Positions 27,494 through 36,441 of a DNA stretch of 64,000 nt are shown piece after piece (positions within the stretch are counted from its first letter, which is position 1; each line of letters begins with the position of its first letter). The stretch is from positions 1 through 64,000 of the forward strand of contig JAGBVI010000099.1 in NCBI GenBank assembly GCA_017630395.1, in the 5' to 3' direction. The translations under genes were made by a program, and so were the position numbers. The notes under the pieces were generated by a model. That model was not told the DNA's origin and did no database searches. It worked only from the letters and a program-made list of their open reading frames with translations. The stretch comes from Paludibacteraceae bacterium. GTDB lineage: Bacteria > Bacteroidota > Bacteroidia > Bacteroidales > Paludibacteraceae.

Positions 27494-29857
27494 TTACCTT
27501 CCGTTTCTGCGACGTTCTCTCCTTTCTCTTCTTTTCTCCCTTCTGCTTTTGTTCTTGCTTGTAGTTGTGTCATTGTTGATACTATCTTTTTTATCCCTTC
27601 CGAAAAGTTTTTTCCAAAAGTTGACGAATCCTTCTCCAATATTTTTCTTCTCAAGCTCCTCGCAATTGTATGTTTTAGATATTTCTTGTTTCGGTTCTCC
27701 AAAAAGACCTTGATAGTGAGCAAGATTTTTATCCCTCATCACTCGACTCATGAAATCGCCAAATATGGGAAGTGCGGTCTGACTTCCTTGTCCGTGCGCA
27801 CCATCGCGGAAGTGGATGCTGCGATATTCTCCTCCAACCCATACTCCTCCCACAAGTTTCGGTGAAATGCCCATATACCAAGCATCAGAATAGTTGGAAG
27901 AGGTTCCGGTTTTTCCTCCGTATTCTGTATTTTTGAAAATTGGATATTTTTTCAGACGTTGGGAGGTGCCATGTTCATCTCTCAATCCTTCTTGAAGCAT
28001 ATCTCGCATGATGAAAGCTGTTTCATAATCTAATACTTTTTCATTTTCTCCTTGATTCTTGTAAAGAATATTCCCATCGCTATCTTCAATTCGTGTGACC
28101 AGGATTGGGGTATGTTTTTCTCCTTCATCAACAATTATCGAGTAGGCTGTTACCATTTCAAGAAGAGAAACATCTTCTGCGCCTAGCCCAATGGAAGGAA
28201 TCGGCCGAAGGTTGCTTTTTATTCCCATGGATTGGGCCAATTGAACGATGCTGTCCGGACTAAATTCTCGGGTTAATTGTACTGCAACACTATTAATTGA
28301 ACGGGCAAATGCTGATTTTAGAGTTATCTCTTCGTTGGAGAAAGTTCGATTGGCATTTTGTGGCATCCAAATTTTTATTTCATCCTCCTCTTTTATGCTC
28401 CAATTGATTGCGCTATCCACTCGTGTGTCGCAACTACATAGCCCCTTGCGAATAGCTTCTGTGTAGATAAACAATTTAAACGTAGAGCCAGGTTGTCTTT
28501 TGGCAACTACTTTGTCATATTGCCAATAATTGAAATCGACATCCCCAACCCACGCTTTGACCTTTCCTGTTTGTGGCTCCACAACCACAAAGCCACAGTG
28601 CAAAAATCGTAATGTGTATTTTAAGGAGTCTATCGTACTCATTATAGTATCTTTCAGTCCGGTTTGATAATCAATTACTTTTGTGCGGTGAGGGCGATTT
28701 AGACATGCCATAATGGAGTCTGTGTTGCCACTGTATCGTTCTGAAAGAAGTTTATATTCAGGTAACTTTTTTACACGATCTTCTATAAAACCCTTCAATT
28801 CATGTTGATTTTCATCTCTCCATGGGTTTTTGTCGCCCCAATGTGAATTGAAATTATTTTGTACAATCTTCATTTGGGATTTAACCGCTTCTTCTGCATA
28901 CTTTTGCATGCGAGAGTCGATGGAGGTATAAATTTTCAATCCATCGCGATAGAGGTCTTTCCCATTCTCCTCGCACCATGATTGCATCTCATTAAATACC
29001 GCCTCTCGGAAGTAAAGAGCAATTCCTCGGTTGTCAGACGTGTTGTTGAGGTGAAGTCCTATTGGAAGTTGACAAAGCGAGTCACAAGTTTCCTTGTTAA
29101 TTAGTCCTTCGTTATGTAGGTTGACAAGAATATCATTTCTGCGCTTTTCACTATTTTCCGGATTCCGAATAGGATTGTAGTAGGTTGTTGCTTTTAGGAT
29201 TCCAACCAAGGTGGCAGATTGTTGAAAGTTAAGTTTATCCGGAGATTGGTTGAAATAACTTTTGGCTGCAGCTTTGATTCCGTAGGAATGATTACCGAAA
29301 TAGACTGTATTGATATACATCTGCAGAATTTCCTCTTTAGAATGCATCTCCTCTAATGTCATGGCACCTTTCCACTCTTTTACCTTTATTATGAATGTTC
29401 TAATACCGGGGATTTTACAAAATAGGCCGTTAGAGAATTCGGTTCGAGTTTTAAATAGATTTTTCACCAATTGTTGCGTAATTGTACTTGCTCCGCGAGC
29501 ATTTCCCAGTAGAGCATCTTTGAATGCTCCGAAGAGACCTTTAAAATCTACTCCATTGTGCTCGTAGAAACGTTTATCTTCTGTTTTGATCAAAGTTTGG
29601 ATAAACTCTTGTGAAATATTTTCCAAATCGACAGAGGATCGATTTTCGATAAAATATTTTCCTATCAACACGCCATCGTCACTATAGATTTCAGATGCCT
29701 CCATATTGATTGGATTTTTCAATTGTTCCCTTGTTGGAGAATCGCCAAACAGCCCTAAAAAATTGTGGTTGATGGCAATGATAAAAAAATATAGACCCAA
29801 TATTATTGAGGCGAATCCGATTCCGATTTTAATTGAAAGATTTTTATGTATTGACAT
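27494..29857 (-). CDS. mrcA: Class A penicillin-binding protein 1A (bifunctional)
   Basis: A 787-aa protein. Residues about 10-28 are the membrane anchor. The glycosyltransferase domain has catalytic Glu in KTEDKRFYEHNGVD (E93), GASTITQQLVKN and LQMYINTVYFGN. The transpeptidase domain has STFK (S458), SIN in ARSINSVAVQL, and KTGT in YGGKTGTSSNYSDAW. The C-terminus is a very basic Arg/Lys tail. It polymerises and cross-links peptidoglycan in the periplasm. A TATTTTTG -7 box lies on the minus strand at 29893-29900, 36 bp upstream. Confidence 0.95.
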   Translation of the reverse strand: MSIHKNLSIKIGIGFASIILGLYFFIIAINHNFLGLFGDSPTREQLKNPINMEASEIYSDDGVLIGKYFIENRSSVDLENISQEFIQTLIKTEDKRFYEHNGVDFKGLFGAFKDALLGNARGASTITQQLVKNLFKTRTEFSNGLFCKIPGIRTFIIKVKEWKGAMTLEEMHSKEEILQMYINTVYFGNHSYGIKAAAKSYFNQSPDKLNFQQSATLVGILKATTYYNPIRNPENSEKRRNDILVNLHNEGLINKETCDSLCQLPIGLHLNNTSDNRGIALYFREAVFNEMQSWCEENGKDLYRDGLKIYTSIDSRMQKYAEEAVKSQMKIVQNNFNSHWGDKNPWRDENQHELKGFIEDRVKKLPEYKLLSERYSGNTDSIMACLNRPHRTKVIDYQTGLKDTIMSTIDSLKYTLRFLHCGFVVVEPQTGKVKAWVGDVDFNYWQYDKVVAKRQPGSTFKLFIYTEAIRKGLCSCDTRVDSAINWSIKEEDEIKIWMPQNANRTFSNEEITLKSAFARSINSVAVQLTREFSPDSIVQLAQSMGIKSNLRPIPSIGLGAEDVSLLEMVTAYSIIVDEGEKHTPILVTRIEDSDGNILYKNQGENEKVLDYETAFIMRDMLQEGLRDEHGTSQRLKKYPIFKNTEYGGKTGTSSNYSDAWYMGISPKLVGGVWVGGEYRSIHFRDGAHGQGSQTALPIFGDFMSRVMRDKNLAHYQGLFGEPKQEISKTYNCEELEKKNIGEGFVNFWKKLFGRDKKDSINNDTTTSKNKSRREKRRERRERRRNGR

Positions 29858-30204
29858 GAGTTATAATTCAAATAGATTAAAATTTCAGATTGCAAAAATA
29901 ATGAAGATTCCTTTAATACAGGTAAGATTTTTAGTAAAACCTAGAATAGAATGAAGATATAGATAGGGAAATAGTAATGGTATTAAAATTACTATAGTTT
30001 CTAAAGTATTAAATTCAGATATTTATATAGATGGCAAAATTATTCATCATTCACAACTCGGAAAAATTTTGAATTATGGATGGTGAATGAATAAAACACT
30101 TATATTTCTATGCGAAACCGATTGAAAATGAATGGGTAAATAAGGGGAAATAGGAGGAAAAAGGAGATTGAGGATTTAGTATGAAGTTTTTTTTTTGAAA
30201 AATT
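29858..30204. other. Intergenic region between divergent PBP1A and trp leader
   Basis: No ORF. It contains the PBP1A -7 box and an imperfect inverted repeat (TTATTCATCATTCAC at 30040-30054 and GTGAATGAATAA at 30083-30094) that could form a hairpin of unknown role. Confidence 0.45.
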
Positions 30205-30236
30205 GTTGTGTATAAAAAAAGAGTGTTTTATATTTG
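30205..30236 (+). promoter_or_regulatory. Promoter of the trp leader / trpB2 transcript
   Basis: GTTG at 30205-30208, a 20-bp spacer and TATATTTG at 30229-30236. The -7 box is perfect for TAnnTTTG. The predicted start is near 30242, 28 nt before the leader ATG. Confidence 0.7.
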
Positions 30237-30269
30237 CATCGTAAATCATTAAAGGCAAAAATAAAAGGT

Positions 30270-30320
30270 ATGCAAAAACTTAGAATTTCAAACAATTGGT
30301 GGTGGTGCGATTCAATCTAA
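30270..30320 (+). CDS. trp leader peptide with three consecutive Trp codons
   Basis: A 16-codon frame encoding MQKLRISNNWWWCDSI followed by TAA. Three TGG codons occupy 30297-30305. It lies between a good promoter and an intrinsic terminator, upstream of a tryptophan synthase gene. This is the signature of ribosome-mediated attenuation by charged tRNA-Trp. The arrangement fits the described Bacteroid-trp leader RNA motif of Bacteroidota (established knowledge; no covariance search was run). Confidence 0.85.
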   Translation: MQKLRISNNWWWCDSI

Positions 30321-30398
30321 ATTGGTGGATTCGCACGAGGTTCTAATGGCATATAAAAGATAAAACCGCAGGCATCCACCTGCGGTTATTTTTTTGCC
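30305..30398 (+). promoter_or_regulatory. Trp attenuator: competing RNA hairpins and terminator
   Basis: Segment 1 GTGCGA (30305-30310) can pair with segment 2 TCGCAC (30331-30336). Directly before the latter, GGTGGAT (30324-30330) is perfectly complementary to ATCCACC (30374-30380), which lies in the loop and right arm of the terminator hairpin. The terminator is AACCGCAGG (30364-30372) with CCTGCGGTT (30379-30387) followed by ATTTTTTTT. A ribosome stalled on the Trp codons would mask segment 1, free GGTGGAT and prevent termination. A ribosome at the stop codon would cover GGTGGAT and let the terminator form (inference from geometry). Confidence 0.82.
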
Positions 30399-30406
30399 TT
30401 TAATTA

Positions 30407-30600
30407 AGAAGTCGTTTAAAATTTTATTGAATCTAAAGTAACGAAAAGTATAAAAAGTAAAATCGTGACTTCTTTGAGTGTCCTTTTGAGTGTTTTTACC
30501 TCTTAAAGTTGAGAATATAGGTTATTCTTGCTTTAAAAATTGTAAAATCCGTTCAAATACACTTCTTAAGGATTTTCAAGAAAGATTTTAAACAACTTCT
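30407..30600. repeat. Candidate MITE-like element between the trp attenuator and trpB2
   Basis: The left end AGAAGTCGTTTAAAATTTTA (from 30407) and the right end AGATTTTAAACAACTTCT (30583-30600) are inverted copies of the terminus seen in the other elements. The size, 194 bp, agrees. The interior shows no clear similarity to the other three, so membership of the family is tentative. Confidence 0.45.
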
Positions 30601-30632
30601 AAAATTGTTAACTATTAGAAAAATAATAAAGT

Positions 30633-31997
30633 ATGGAAAGACAAAAAAGATTCTTTCTCGAAGAGAATGCTATTCCGAGACAATGGTACAACATTGTGGC
30701 TGACATGAAGACGAAGCCGTTGCCCATGTTGAATCCGGTTACAAAGAAGCCGATGACATTGGATGATATGACACCGATATTCAATCGTGCATGTTCTGAA
30801 CAAGAGTTAAATACAACAGATGCATGGATTGATATTCCTGAACAGGTGTATGAAATGTATAAAAATTATCGTTCAACACCTTTGGTTCGTGCATATGGTT
30901 TAGAGAAAGCTTTGGGAACTCCTGCTCATATCTATTTTAAGAATGAGAGCGTTAGTCCTATTGGTTCTCATAAATTAAATTCAGCATTGGCTCAAGCCTA
31001 CTATTGTAAGCAAGAGGGAGTGACAAATATAACTACTGAGACAGGTGCTGGACAATGGGGGGCTGCCCTTTCTTATGCAGCGAGAGCTTTCGGGTTGGAA
31101 TTGGCGGTGTTTATGGTAAAGGTGAGTTATGAACAAAAACCTTATCGCCGTTCAATTATGCAAACGTTTGGAGCACAGGTGATTGCATCTCCAAGTATGA
31201 GTACAAAAGTGGGCCGAAAAATCTTGACAGAAACTCCTAATTACAGAGGTAGTTTGGGAACTGCAATTTCAGAAGCAGTAGAATTGGCCATGCAAACTCC
31301 AAATTGTAAATATGTCTTAGGAAGTGTCTTAAATCATGTTACATTGCATCAAACTATCATCGGTTTGGAGGCTGAGAAACAGATGGAGATGGCTGGTGAA
31401 TATCCGGATGTCGTTATTGGTTGTTTTGGTGGTGGGTCTAATTTTGGTGGAATATCGTTCCCTTTTATGCGCCACACCATTATCGACGGGAAAGATACAA
31501 AATTTATTGCTGCAGAACCGGCGTCTTGTCCTAAATTAACAAGAGGTGTTTTTCAATATGACTTTGGTGATGAGGCCGGATTGACTCCTATGATGCCAAT
31601 GTTTACTTTGGGTCATGATTTTGCGCCGGCTCATATTCACGCAGGAGGATTGCGCTATCACGGGGCTGGTACAATTGTTAGTCAGTTGATAAAAGATGGT
31701 TACATGGAAGGTATGGATATTCCTCAATTAGAGAGTTTTCAGGCTGCAACATTATTTGCTCAATCAGAAGGAATTATACCTGCTCCTGAATCTGCACATG
31801 CTATTGCAGCTACCATCAGAGAGGCATTGAAAGCAAAAGAAGAAGGTGTGCAGAAGAATATTTTATTCTGCTTGTCCGGTCACGGGTTGATTGATATGAC
31901 TGCATACGATCAGTACAATGCAGGAGATTTGACCAATTATGATTTGCCGCAAGAGGTTATCGATCAAAATGTGGCTAAATTGGAAAAATTGGTTTAA
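30633..31997 (+). CDS. trpB: TrpB2-type tryptophan synthase beta chain (TrpB-like PLP enzyme)
   Basis: A 454-aa fold-type II PLP enzyme. The length and the segment YKNYRSTPLVRAYGLEKALG, then IYFKNESVSPIGSHKLNSA, identify the longer TrpB2 subfamily rather than TrpB1 (about 400 aa). The PLP lysine is K114 in GSHKLN and the phosphate loop is CFGGGSNFGG. It condenses indole (or indole-yielding substrate) with serine to give tryptophan. No trpA or other trp gene is adjacent. It is controlled by the attenuator upstream, which supports a real role in Trp supply or indole salvage. Confidence 0.92.
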   Translation: MERQKRFFLEENAIPRQWYNIVADMKTKPLPMLNPVTKKPMTLDDMTPIFNRACSEQELNTTDAWIDIPEQVYEMYKNYRSTPLVRAYGLEKALGTPAHIYFKNESVSPIGSHKLNSALAQAYYCKQEGVTNITTETGAGQWGAALSYAARAFGLELAVFMVKVSYEQKPYRRSIMQTFGAQVIASPSMSTKVGRKILTETPNYRGSLGTAISEAVELAMQTPNCKYVLGSVLNHVTLHQTIIGLEAEKQMEMAGEYPDVVIGCFGGGSNFGGISFPFMRHTIIDGKDTKFIAAEPASCPKLTRGVFQYDFGDEAGLTPMMPMFTLGHDFAPAHIHAGGLRYHGAGTIVSQLIKDGYMEGMDIPQLESFQAATLFAQSEGIIPAPESAHAIAATIREALKAKEEGVQKNILFCLSGHGLIDMTAYDQYNAGDLTNYDLPQEVIDQNVAKLEKLV

Positions 31998-32022
31998 GTT
32001 GCGCTAGTTTAGCTATTAAAAT

Positions 32023-32068
32023 AAAGAGACTGAGTTGGATTTCATTTTTTCTCAGTCTCTTTTTTTTA
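32023..32068 (+). terminator. Intrinsic terminator of trpB2
   Basis: AAAGAGACTGAG (32023-32034) pairs with CTCAGTCTCTTT (32051-32062), a perfect 12-bp stem followed by a T-run. It lies between the convergent trpB2 and SDR genes, and the A-rich left flank means it may work in both directions. Confidence 0.88.
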
Positions 32069-32087
32069 TATCTCTTTTTGTAGTGCT

Positions 32088-32831
32088 TTAATACACAGAA
32101 TTCATCTTTTCAGCTTTTGCAACAGCTTCTTCTAAAGATAAATCATAAAAATCTCCTGCACTAAATAGTCTGCCTGATTTTTTGTCATCAATAAAGGCAC
32201 CAACAATAACGCCAGGCAATGCGCTCTCCGGAGCATTAGGAGCTTTAGGTCCTCCCAAGTCGGTGCGGCACCATCCCGGATCAGTGAGACTGATAGTTAC
32301 GTCTGTTCCCTCTATTTTTGAGCCTAAATCAATCGTTATTTTATCTAATGCAGCTTTACTGGCAGAATAGCCGGCTTGTTCTGGTTCTAAGCGAATACCG
32401 CTTGTTGTATTTACGATACGACCAAACCCATTTTCAATCATTTTAGGAAGGAAATGGTAGCAAATCATTGCGGGAGCAATTGTATTTACTTTAAAACTTT
32501 CTGTATAGTCTGCAATGGGTGTTTTGAAGTAATCTGTTCTATAACCAATTTGGAATCCGGCATTGTTCAATACAATTTCAACATTGACCCCCAATGCATC
32601 AATTGCTGATAACATTTTACGTACACTCTCTTCGCATCCCAATTCTGCCTCTATTGCAAATGCTTCAACTCCTAATGCTTTTACTTCAGACAAAATTTTC
32701 TCAGTGTGAGCGATGTTTCTACTTTGTAAAATTAGGTTGCTTCCTTGTTTTGCCATAAATTGAGCTGCCAAATAACCAATTCCTCTGGCAGCACCCGTAA
32801 TCAGGGTCCATTTACCTTTTACATTTACCAT
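32088..32831 (-). CDS. Short-chain dehydrogenase/reductase
   Basis: A 247-aa classical SDR. The cofactor motif is TLITGAARGIGYLAAQF. NAG is in VLNNAGFQ, the catalytic Ser is in NTTSGIRL and Tyr/Lys in YSASK. Asp and Pro-Gly residues follow (TDPGWCRTDLGG). The substrate is unknown. It starts 12 bp after the end of the next minus-strand gene, so the two are likely an operon. Confidence 0.87.
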   Translation of the reverse strand: MVNVKGKWTLITGAARGIGYLAAQFMAKQGSNLILQSRNIAHTEKILSEVKALGVEAFAIEAELGCEESVRKMLSAIDALGVNVEIVLNNAGFQIGYRTDYFKTPIADYTESFKVNTIAPAMICYHFLPKMIENGFGRIVNTTSGIRLEPEQAGYSASKAALDKITIDLGSKIEGTDVTISLTDPGWCRTDLGGPKAPNAPESALPGVIVGAFIDDKKSGRLFSAGDFYDLSLEEAVAKAEKMNSVY

Positions 32832-32843
32832 TTTATCAATTGT

Positions 32844-33857
32844 TTAAAAATTCTTCTTTATATTTTCTATTTTACTTACAATATTGTCGCACCATTCATC
32901 AAACTCTTTGTCTTCTCGTTGACATTCTTTATGGGAAAGAACATAGTCTATTGTTTGGCGAATTCCTTGATCAAATCGTGTTGTTGCACAGAAATTAGGT
33001 ACTATACGTTTTAGCTTTCTGTTATCGAAGATGACGGAATTGGCTTTGTCACCAATCAAACTACCGGTTAGATCGTAATCAGAAGTTGCAGCTAACAACT
33101 CTGATGATACATGACAAGCAATTAATGGAACATTAAGATGATTAGCAATTGTTTGATAGATTTGGTTCCACGTCAGAGATTCGTCTGATGTAATTTGGAA
33201 CGCTTCACCGATAGCATGAATGTTTCCCATTAGTCCAATAAAACCCTTGGCAAAATCGCTATTGTGTGTCATGGTCCAAAGGGAAGTGCCATCTCCATGA
33301 ATAATCACTGGTTTATGTTCCAACATTCTTTTTAATACTTGCCAACTACCTTGTTTCCCATGAACACCTAAAGGAACAGATTTTTCATTGTAGGTGTGAC
33401 TTGGGCGTACAATTGTGATTGGGAACCCTTTTTCTCGATACAATTTCATTAAGAGTTCTTCGCAAGCAATTTTGTCGCGTGAGTATTGCCAATAGGGGTT
33501 AGCTAATGGAGTCGCTTCGTTGACGATTGGCGAAGAAAGAGGTTTCTGATAAGCGGAAGCCGAACTAATGTAGATATATTGTCGGGTACGATTTTTGAAT
33601 AATCGGTAGTCTCGTTCAACTTGTTCGGGAACAAACCCAATGAAATCACATACTACATCGAATTTTAATTCACCTAGTAGTTCATCAACCTTTTTTTCGT
33701 CATTAATGTCTGCTTGAATTTGGTTTACATTTTGCGGAAGTGAGTCATTGTTATTTCCTCTGTTGATTACGAACAATTCCCATTCAGGCAGTTGTGCAAG
33801 TTGTTGGGAGATTGCCATACTAATTGTTCCGGTTCCCCCGATAAATAATGCTTTCAT
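32844..33857 (-). CDS. NAD-dependent epimerase/dehydratase family protein
   Basis: A 337-aa extended SDR. The Rossmann motif is FIGGTGTISMAI, with Ser in place of the third Gly as in a well-known subgroup. The active-site Tyr/Lys is in YSRDKIACE and the Ser is in YISSASAYQ. WTMTHNSDFAKGFIGLMGN is typical of this family. The substrate is unknown. Probably the first gene of an operon with the SDR at 32088. Confidence 0.85.
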   Translation of the reverse strand: MKALFIGGTGTISMAISQQLAQLPEWELFVINRGNNNDSLPQNVNQIQADINDEKKVDELLGELKFDVVCDFIGFVPEQVERDYRLFKNRTRQYIYISSASAYQKPLSSPIVNEATPLANPYWQYSRDKIACEELLMKLYREKGFPITIVRPSHTYNEKSVPLGVHGKQGSWQVLKRMLEHKPVIIHGDGTSLWTMTHNSDFAKGFIGLMGNIHAIGEAFQITSDESLTWNQIYQTIANHLNVPLIACHVSSELLAATSDYDLTGSLIGDKANSVIFDNRKLKRIVPNFCATTRFDQGIRQTIDYVLSHKECQREDKEFDEWCDNIVSKIENIKKNF

Positions 33858-34003
33858 TGCTTAGTAATTTGAAACATTTAACTTCTTTACTGTCGTTATT
33901 AAGCTATAATTGAATAGTACGTTTGCTAGTTAAGCAAATCAGACCCTTCAAAACGCATGCAAAAGTCGCGAAATTTATTGATATTTACAACAAATTTCAC
34001 CTC

Positions 34004-34867
34004 TTATTCGTTTCCATCTCTATCCTCAACCAATCTGAATCCGATGATGTCTGAGGCTTGTTCGGGTTTATTTTTGTTTCTGCAAGAGACTCTGCAGAAG
34101 GTGGCAGGACCTTCGTAATAACCGCCTCGAACAACACGTTCGGTGCCGGTTTCTCCGCCCTGAGGATTTATCAATTCTGTTTCTGTATCTTCAGGATAAG
34201 AGGCATACCAATCTGAGCACCATTCCCAAATATTTCCACTCATATCGTTGATTTCCAATTCGTTACCTTTCTTTTTGCCGATAGGATGAATAACGTCGTT
34301 AGAGTTATTTTTGTACCAACCAACCTCTCCAATATCATTACTTCCGCTATACTTCATATCGTTGGTATAAGTTCCTCCTCGAGCAGCGTATTCCCATTCA
34401 GCTTCGGTTGGTAAACGATAGTTTTTCTCCAAGAAATTATTAAGTTTTTTGAGGAATTTTTGAACATCATTCCAAGATACGTTGGTAACAGGAGAATCGT
34501 CATCACCCATTACACTGGGATTTTTTCCCATCACCTCTCGCCATTGACGTTGAGTAACTAGGTTTTTGCTAATAGCATAACTTCTGACAAACACAGGATG
34601 AGCAGGCTTTTCAGATTTAACGCAATCCTCACCTTGTTCGGCCGTGCACCCCATTGTGAAAGAGCCTCCTTCAACAAAAATCATCTGAAAGTTGAGCATT
34701 GCTTTTTTTCTATTAATCTGATCTAGAGCGTAAGCAGAAGGTTGCTTAGGTTGTGTTTGTTGTGTGGCTTGCTTTTTAGATACAACTCCTCTCTCTTTGC
34801 TTGGTTTTTCTGCAAAAACGTAACAAGTCGATAAAACTAAAAGTAAAAGAAGGAATAACTTTCTCAT
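34004..34867 (-). CDS. SUMF1/formylglycine-generating-enzyme-domain exported protein
   Basis: A 287-aa protein with a signal peptide (RKLFLLLLLVLSTCYVFA; a lipobox is not convincing). The SUMF1 domain covers about 58-285: MIFVEGGSFTMGC, ISKNLVTQRQWREVMGKNPS, VTNVSWNDVQKFLKKLN, YRLPTEAEWEYAARGG, NDMSGNIWEWCSDWY and RVVRGGYYEG. Most bacterial exported SUMF1 proteins of this type are not true formylglycine enzymes, and their role is unknown; several bind sugars or partners. The gene stands alone, 57 bp from the PepSY-like gene, and may be co-transcribed. Confidence 0.85.
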   Translation of the reverse strand: MRKLFLLLLLVLSTCYVFAEKPSKERGVVSKKQATQQTQPKQPSAYALDQINRKKAMLNFQMIFVEGGSFTMGCTAEQGEDCVKSEKPAHPVFVRSYAISKNLVTQRQWREVMGKNPSVMGDDDSPVTNVSWNDVQKFLKKLNNFLEKNYRLPTEAEWEYAARGGTYTNDMKYSGSNDIGEVGWYKNNSNDVIHPIGKKKGNELEINDMSGNIWEWCSDWYASYPEDTETELINPQGGETGTERVVRGGYYEGPATFCRVSCRNKNKPEQASDIIGFRLVEDRDGNE

Positions 34868-34924
34868 AAATTCTATTGTAGCATGTTAACTTTTAAGATA
34901 TGTTGAGAAATAGTAGTTATAGTA

Positions 34925-35761
34925 TCAATTGATAGGAACCTCTTCTGTTTCTATTAAAATTCCACTTCCTGTAAAGCAGAGTTCGATATTGTTCGGTTTG
35001 TTCAATGTGATGCGGTAACCATAACTTTTCTTTTCCACCTCTTTAATGAATTGTTCCGGATAGTTTTTGGAGATATATTTTATCATTTCGTCCGGTAGGA
35101 GTTGGATTACAGAATTTGGAAATGGCTTCTTTTTAGAGTCAAGTTGAAACCACATACCTTTACGATCGAAATCCAATTCCGATTTATTGTCTAGGCGCAC
35201 TTCAAAATCACCATCAACATCATCTACGATAGAGATAATATTAGATTCCGGATAATGTTTTTTTAAGAAAGCTTTAGTAGCGGATGGTAATTTCTTTTCG
35301 TTGGGACTATCGCTGATTAGTTCTCCATTTTGTGTAAAACTAATTTCAACATCATTGGGTTTATGAAATTGGATGCGATAAATTAAATCCTTACGACCGA
35401 AATGTTTCCTCTCTATTTTATGAATTGTTTCTTCCGGATAATTTTCATCAATGTAGTCCAATATGGCTTTCGGTAATTCATTTAAAAAAGATTGAGGAAT
35501 AGGATTCCATTTGAAATTGATTTCTTCCCATTCGCCTATGTTGTTGTAATTAATCTCTGTCCCATTCTCTAAAACAGTTTCATAATCCATCTTTTTTGAG
35601 GTGGTGTTGATTTGTATGATGGGAGTCTCTTTGAAATGGGTATTCATAAAAGAGTTAGCCTCTGTAGGCAAATCATTATTTGATTTTTGCATTTCGCTAC
35701 AGCAAGTAAATAGTCCCCATAAAAGAATTACGGCTGTTAATTTTGATACTTGTTTCACCAT
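34925..35761 (-). CDS. PepSY-like lipoprotein with internal duplication
   Basis: A 278-aa protein. The signal sequence ends LWGLFTCCSEMQ, a probable lipoprotein. The mature part holds two similar halves: ANSFMNTHFKETPIIQI...YETVLENGTEINYNNIGEWEE, with a second PQSFLNELPKAILDYIDENY unit, and TKAFLKKHYPESNIISI...FEVRLDNKSELDFDRKGMW. This is the PepSY-like (DUF2874) repeat pattern found in Bacteroidales secreted proteins. It may inhibit or bind a protease or other partner; the function is unproven. Confidence 0.8.
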   Translation of the reverse strand: MVKQVSKLTAVILLWGLFTCCSEMQKSNNDLPTEANSFMNTHFKETPIIQINTTSKKMDYETVLENGTEINYNNIGEWEEINFKWNPIPQSFLNELPKAILDYIDENYPEETIHKIERKHFGRKDLIYRIQFHKPNDVEISFTQNGELISDSPNEKKLPSATKAFLKKHYPESNIISIVDDVDGDFEVRLDNKSELDFDRKGMWFQLDSKKKPFPNSVIQLLPDEMIKYISKNYPEQFIKEVEKKSYGYRITLNKPNNIELCFTGSGILIETEEVPIN

Positions 35762-36066
35762 TGCGTAATTTGTTATTGTGTATTTAGTTTTGTGTTTGCG
35801 ATAATATCATTCCCCTAAAATATCGTGCTTAATTTCGTTCACGTATTTTTTATCATAACACTTTCCAAAAGTACATTTTTTTTTCTTTGTATGCAAATAT
35901 TTTTTAATATGATTACGTATACATTTCTCAATCATGGCTATTTTAGAGTGTTTTAGGCTCTTTAAAAATTGAATATTTAAGTGAATTGTACTTATAGTTA
36001 AAGAAATTTAATGATTAATTTATGCGATGTATGTAAATTGAGACGAGAGTTGCGTTTGGTTATGCT

Positions 36067-36242
36067 AGGTGAGTTCTATAAATTCTTCATTTACATTCGA
36101 AATAATTTCAAAGATGATTTTGTTGAGGTGCAAAAGTGTATGAACATATATAAAATTGATTTATCTAAAGAACTTTACTTGTGGTGTGGAAACGATAAAA
36201 TTCGTATATTTGCGATAATTTTAAGGTGAGTTCTATAAATTC
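36067..36242. repeat. 19-bp direct repeats containing the TTCTATAAATT motif
   Basis: AGGTGAGTTCTATAAATTC occurs exactly at 36067-36085 and at 36224-36242, 157 bp apart in the same orientation. The second copy reads on into CACC, making an imperfect palindrome. Confidence 0.75.
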
Positions 36243-36253
36243 ACCATTTTAAC

Positions 36254-36441
36254 AAGTTGTTTAAATTTTATTTCGAGCCCATTGGAGAGCGATTTTTAAG
36301 ATTATTTTTATTATTCTTTTGCGGTTAATAGTACTCTATTTTCAAAAAAGAACAATAAAAATTGGCTAAATAGCTCCTCAAAGATGCCGAAAATAAGAGA
36401 GTGAAACTCTAAATTTTTTTTTAATAAAATTTAAACAGCTT
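36254..36441. repeat. MITE-like element, copy A
   Basis: The left end AAGTTGTTTAAATTTTATT (36254-36272) is the inverse complement of the right end AATAAAATTTAAACAGCTT (36423-36441), with one mismatch in 19. The 188-bp element is non-coding. Its interior aligns along its length with copy B (58695-58886) and with the reverse complement of copy C (45716-45906), for example around TTTTTATTRTTCTTTTG and TTTTCAAAAAA. Confidence 0.8.

Noticed and set aside
36011..36229. 72-codon open frame in the spacer upstream of argE
   Set aside because: It contains one of the 19-bp direct repeats, has no recognisable family or promoter, and lies in a repeat cluster; probably chance.
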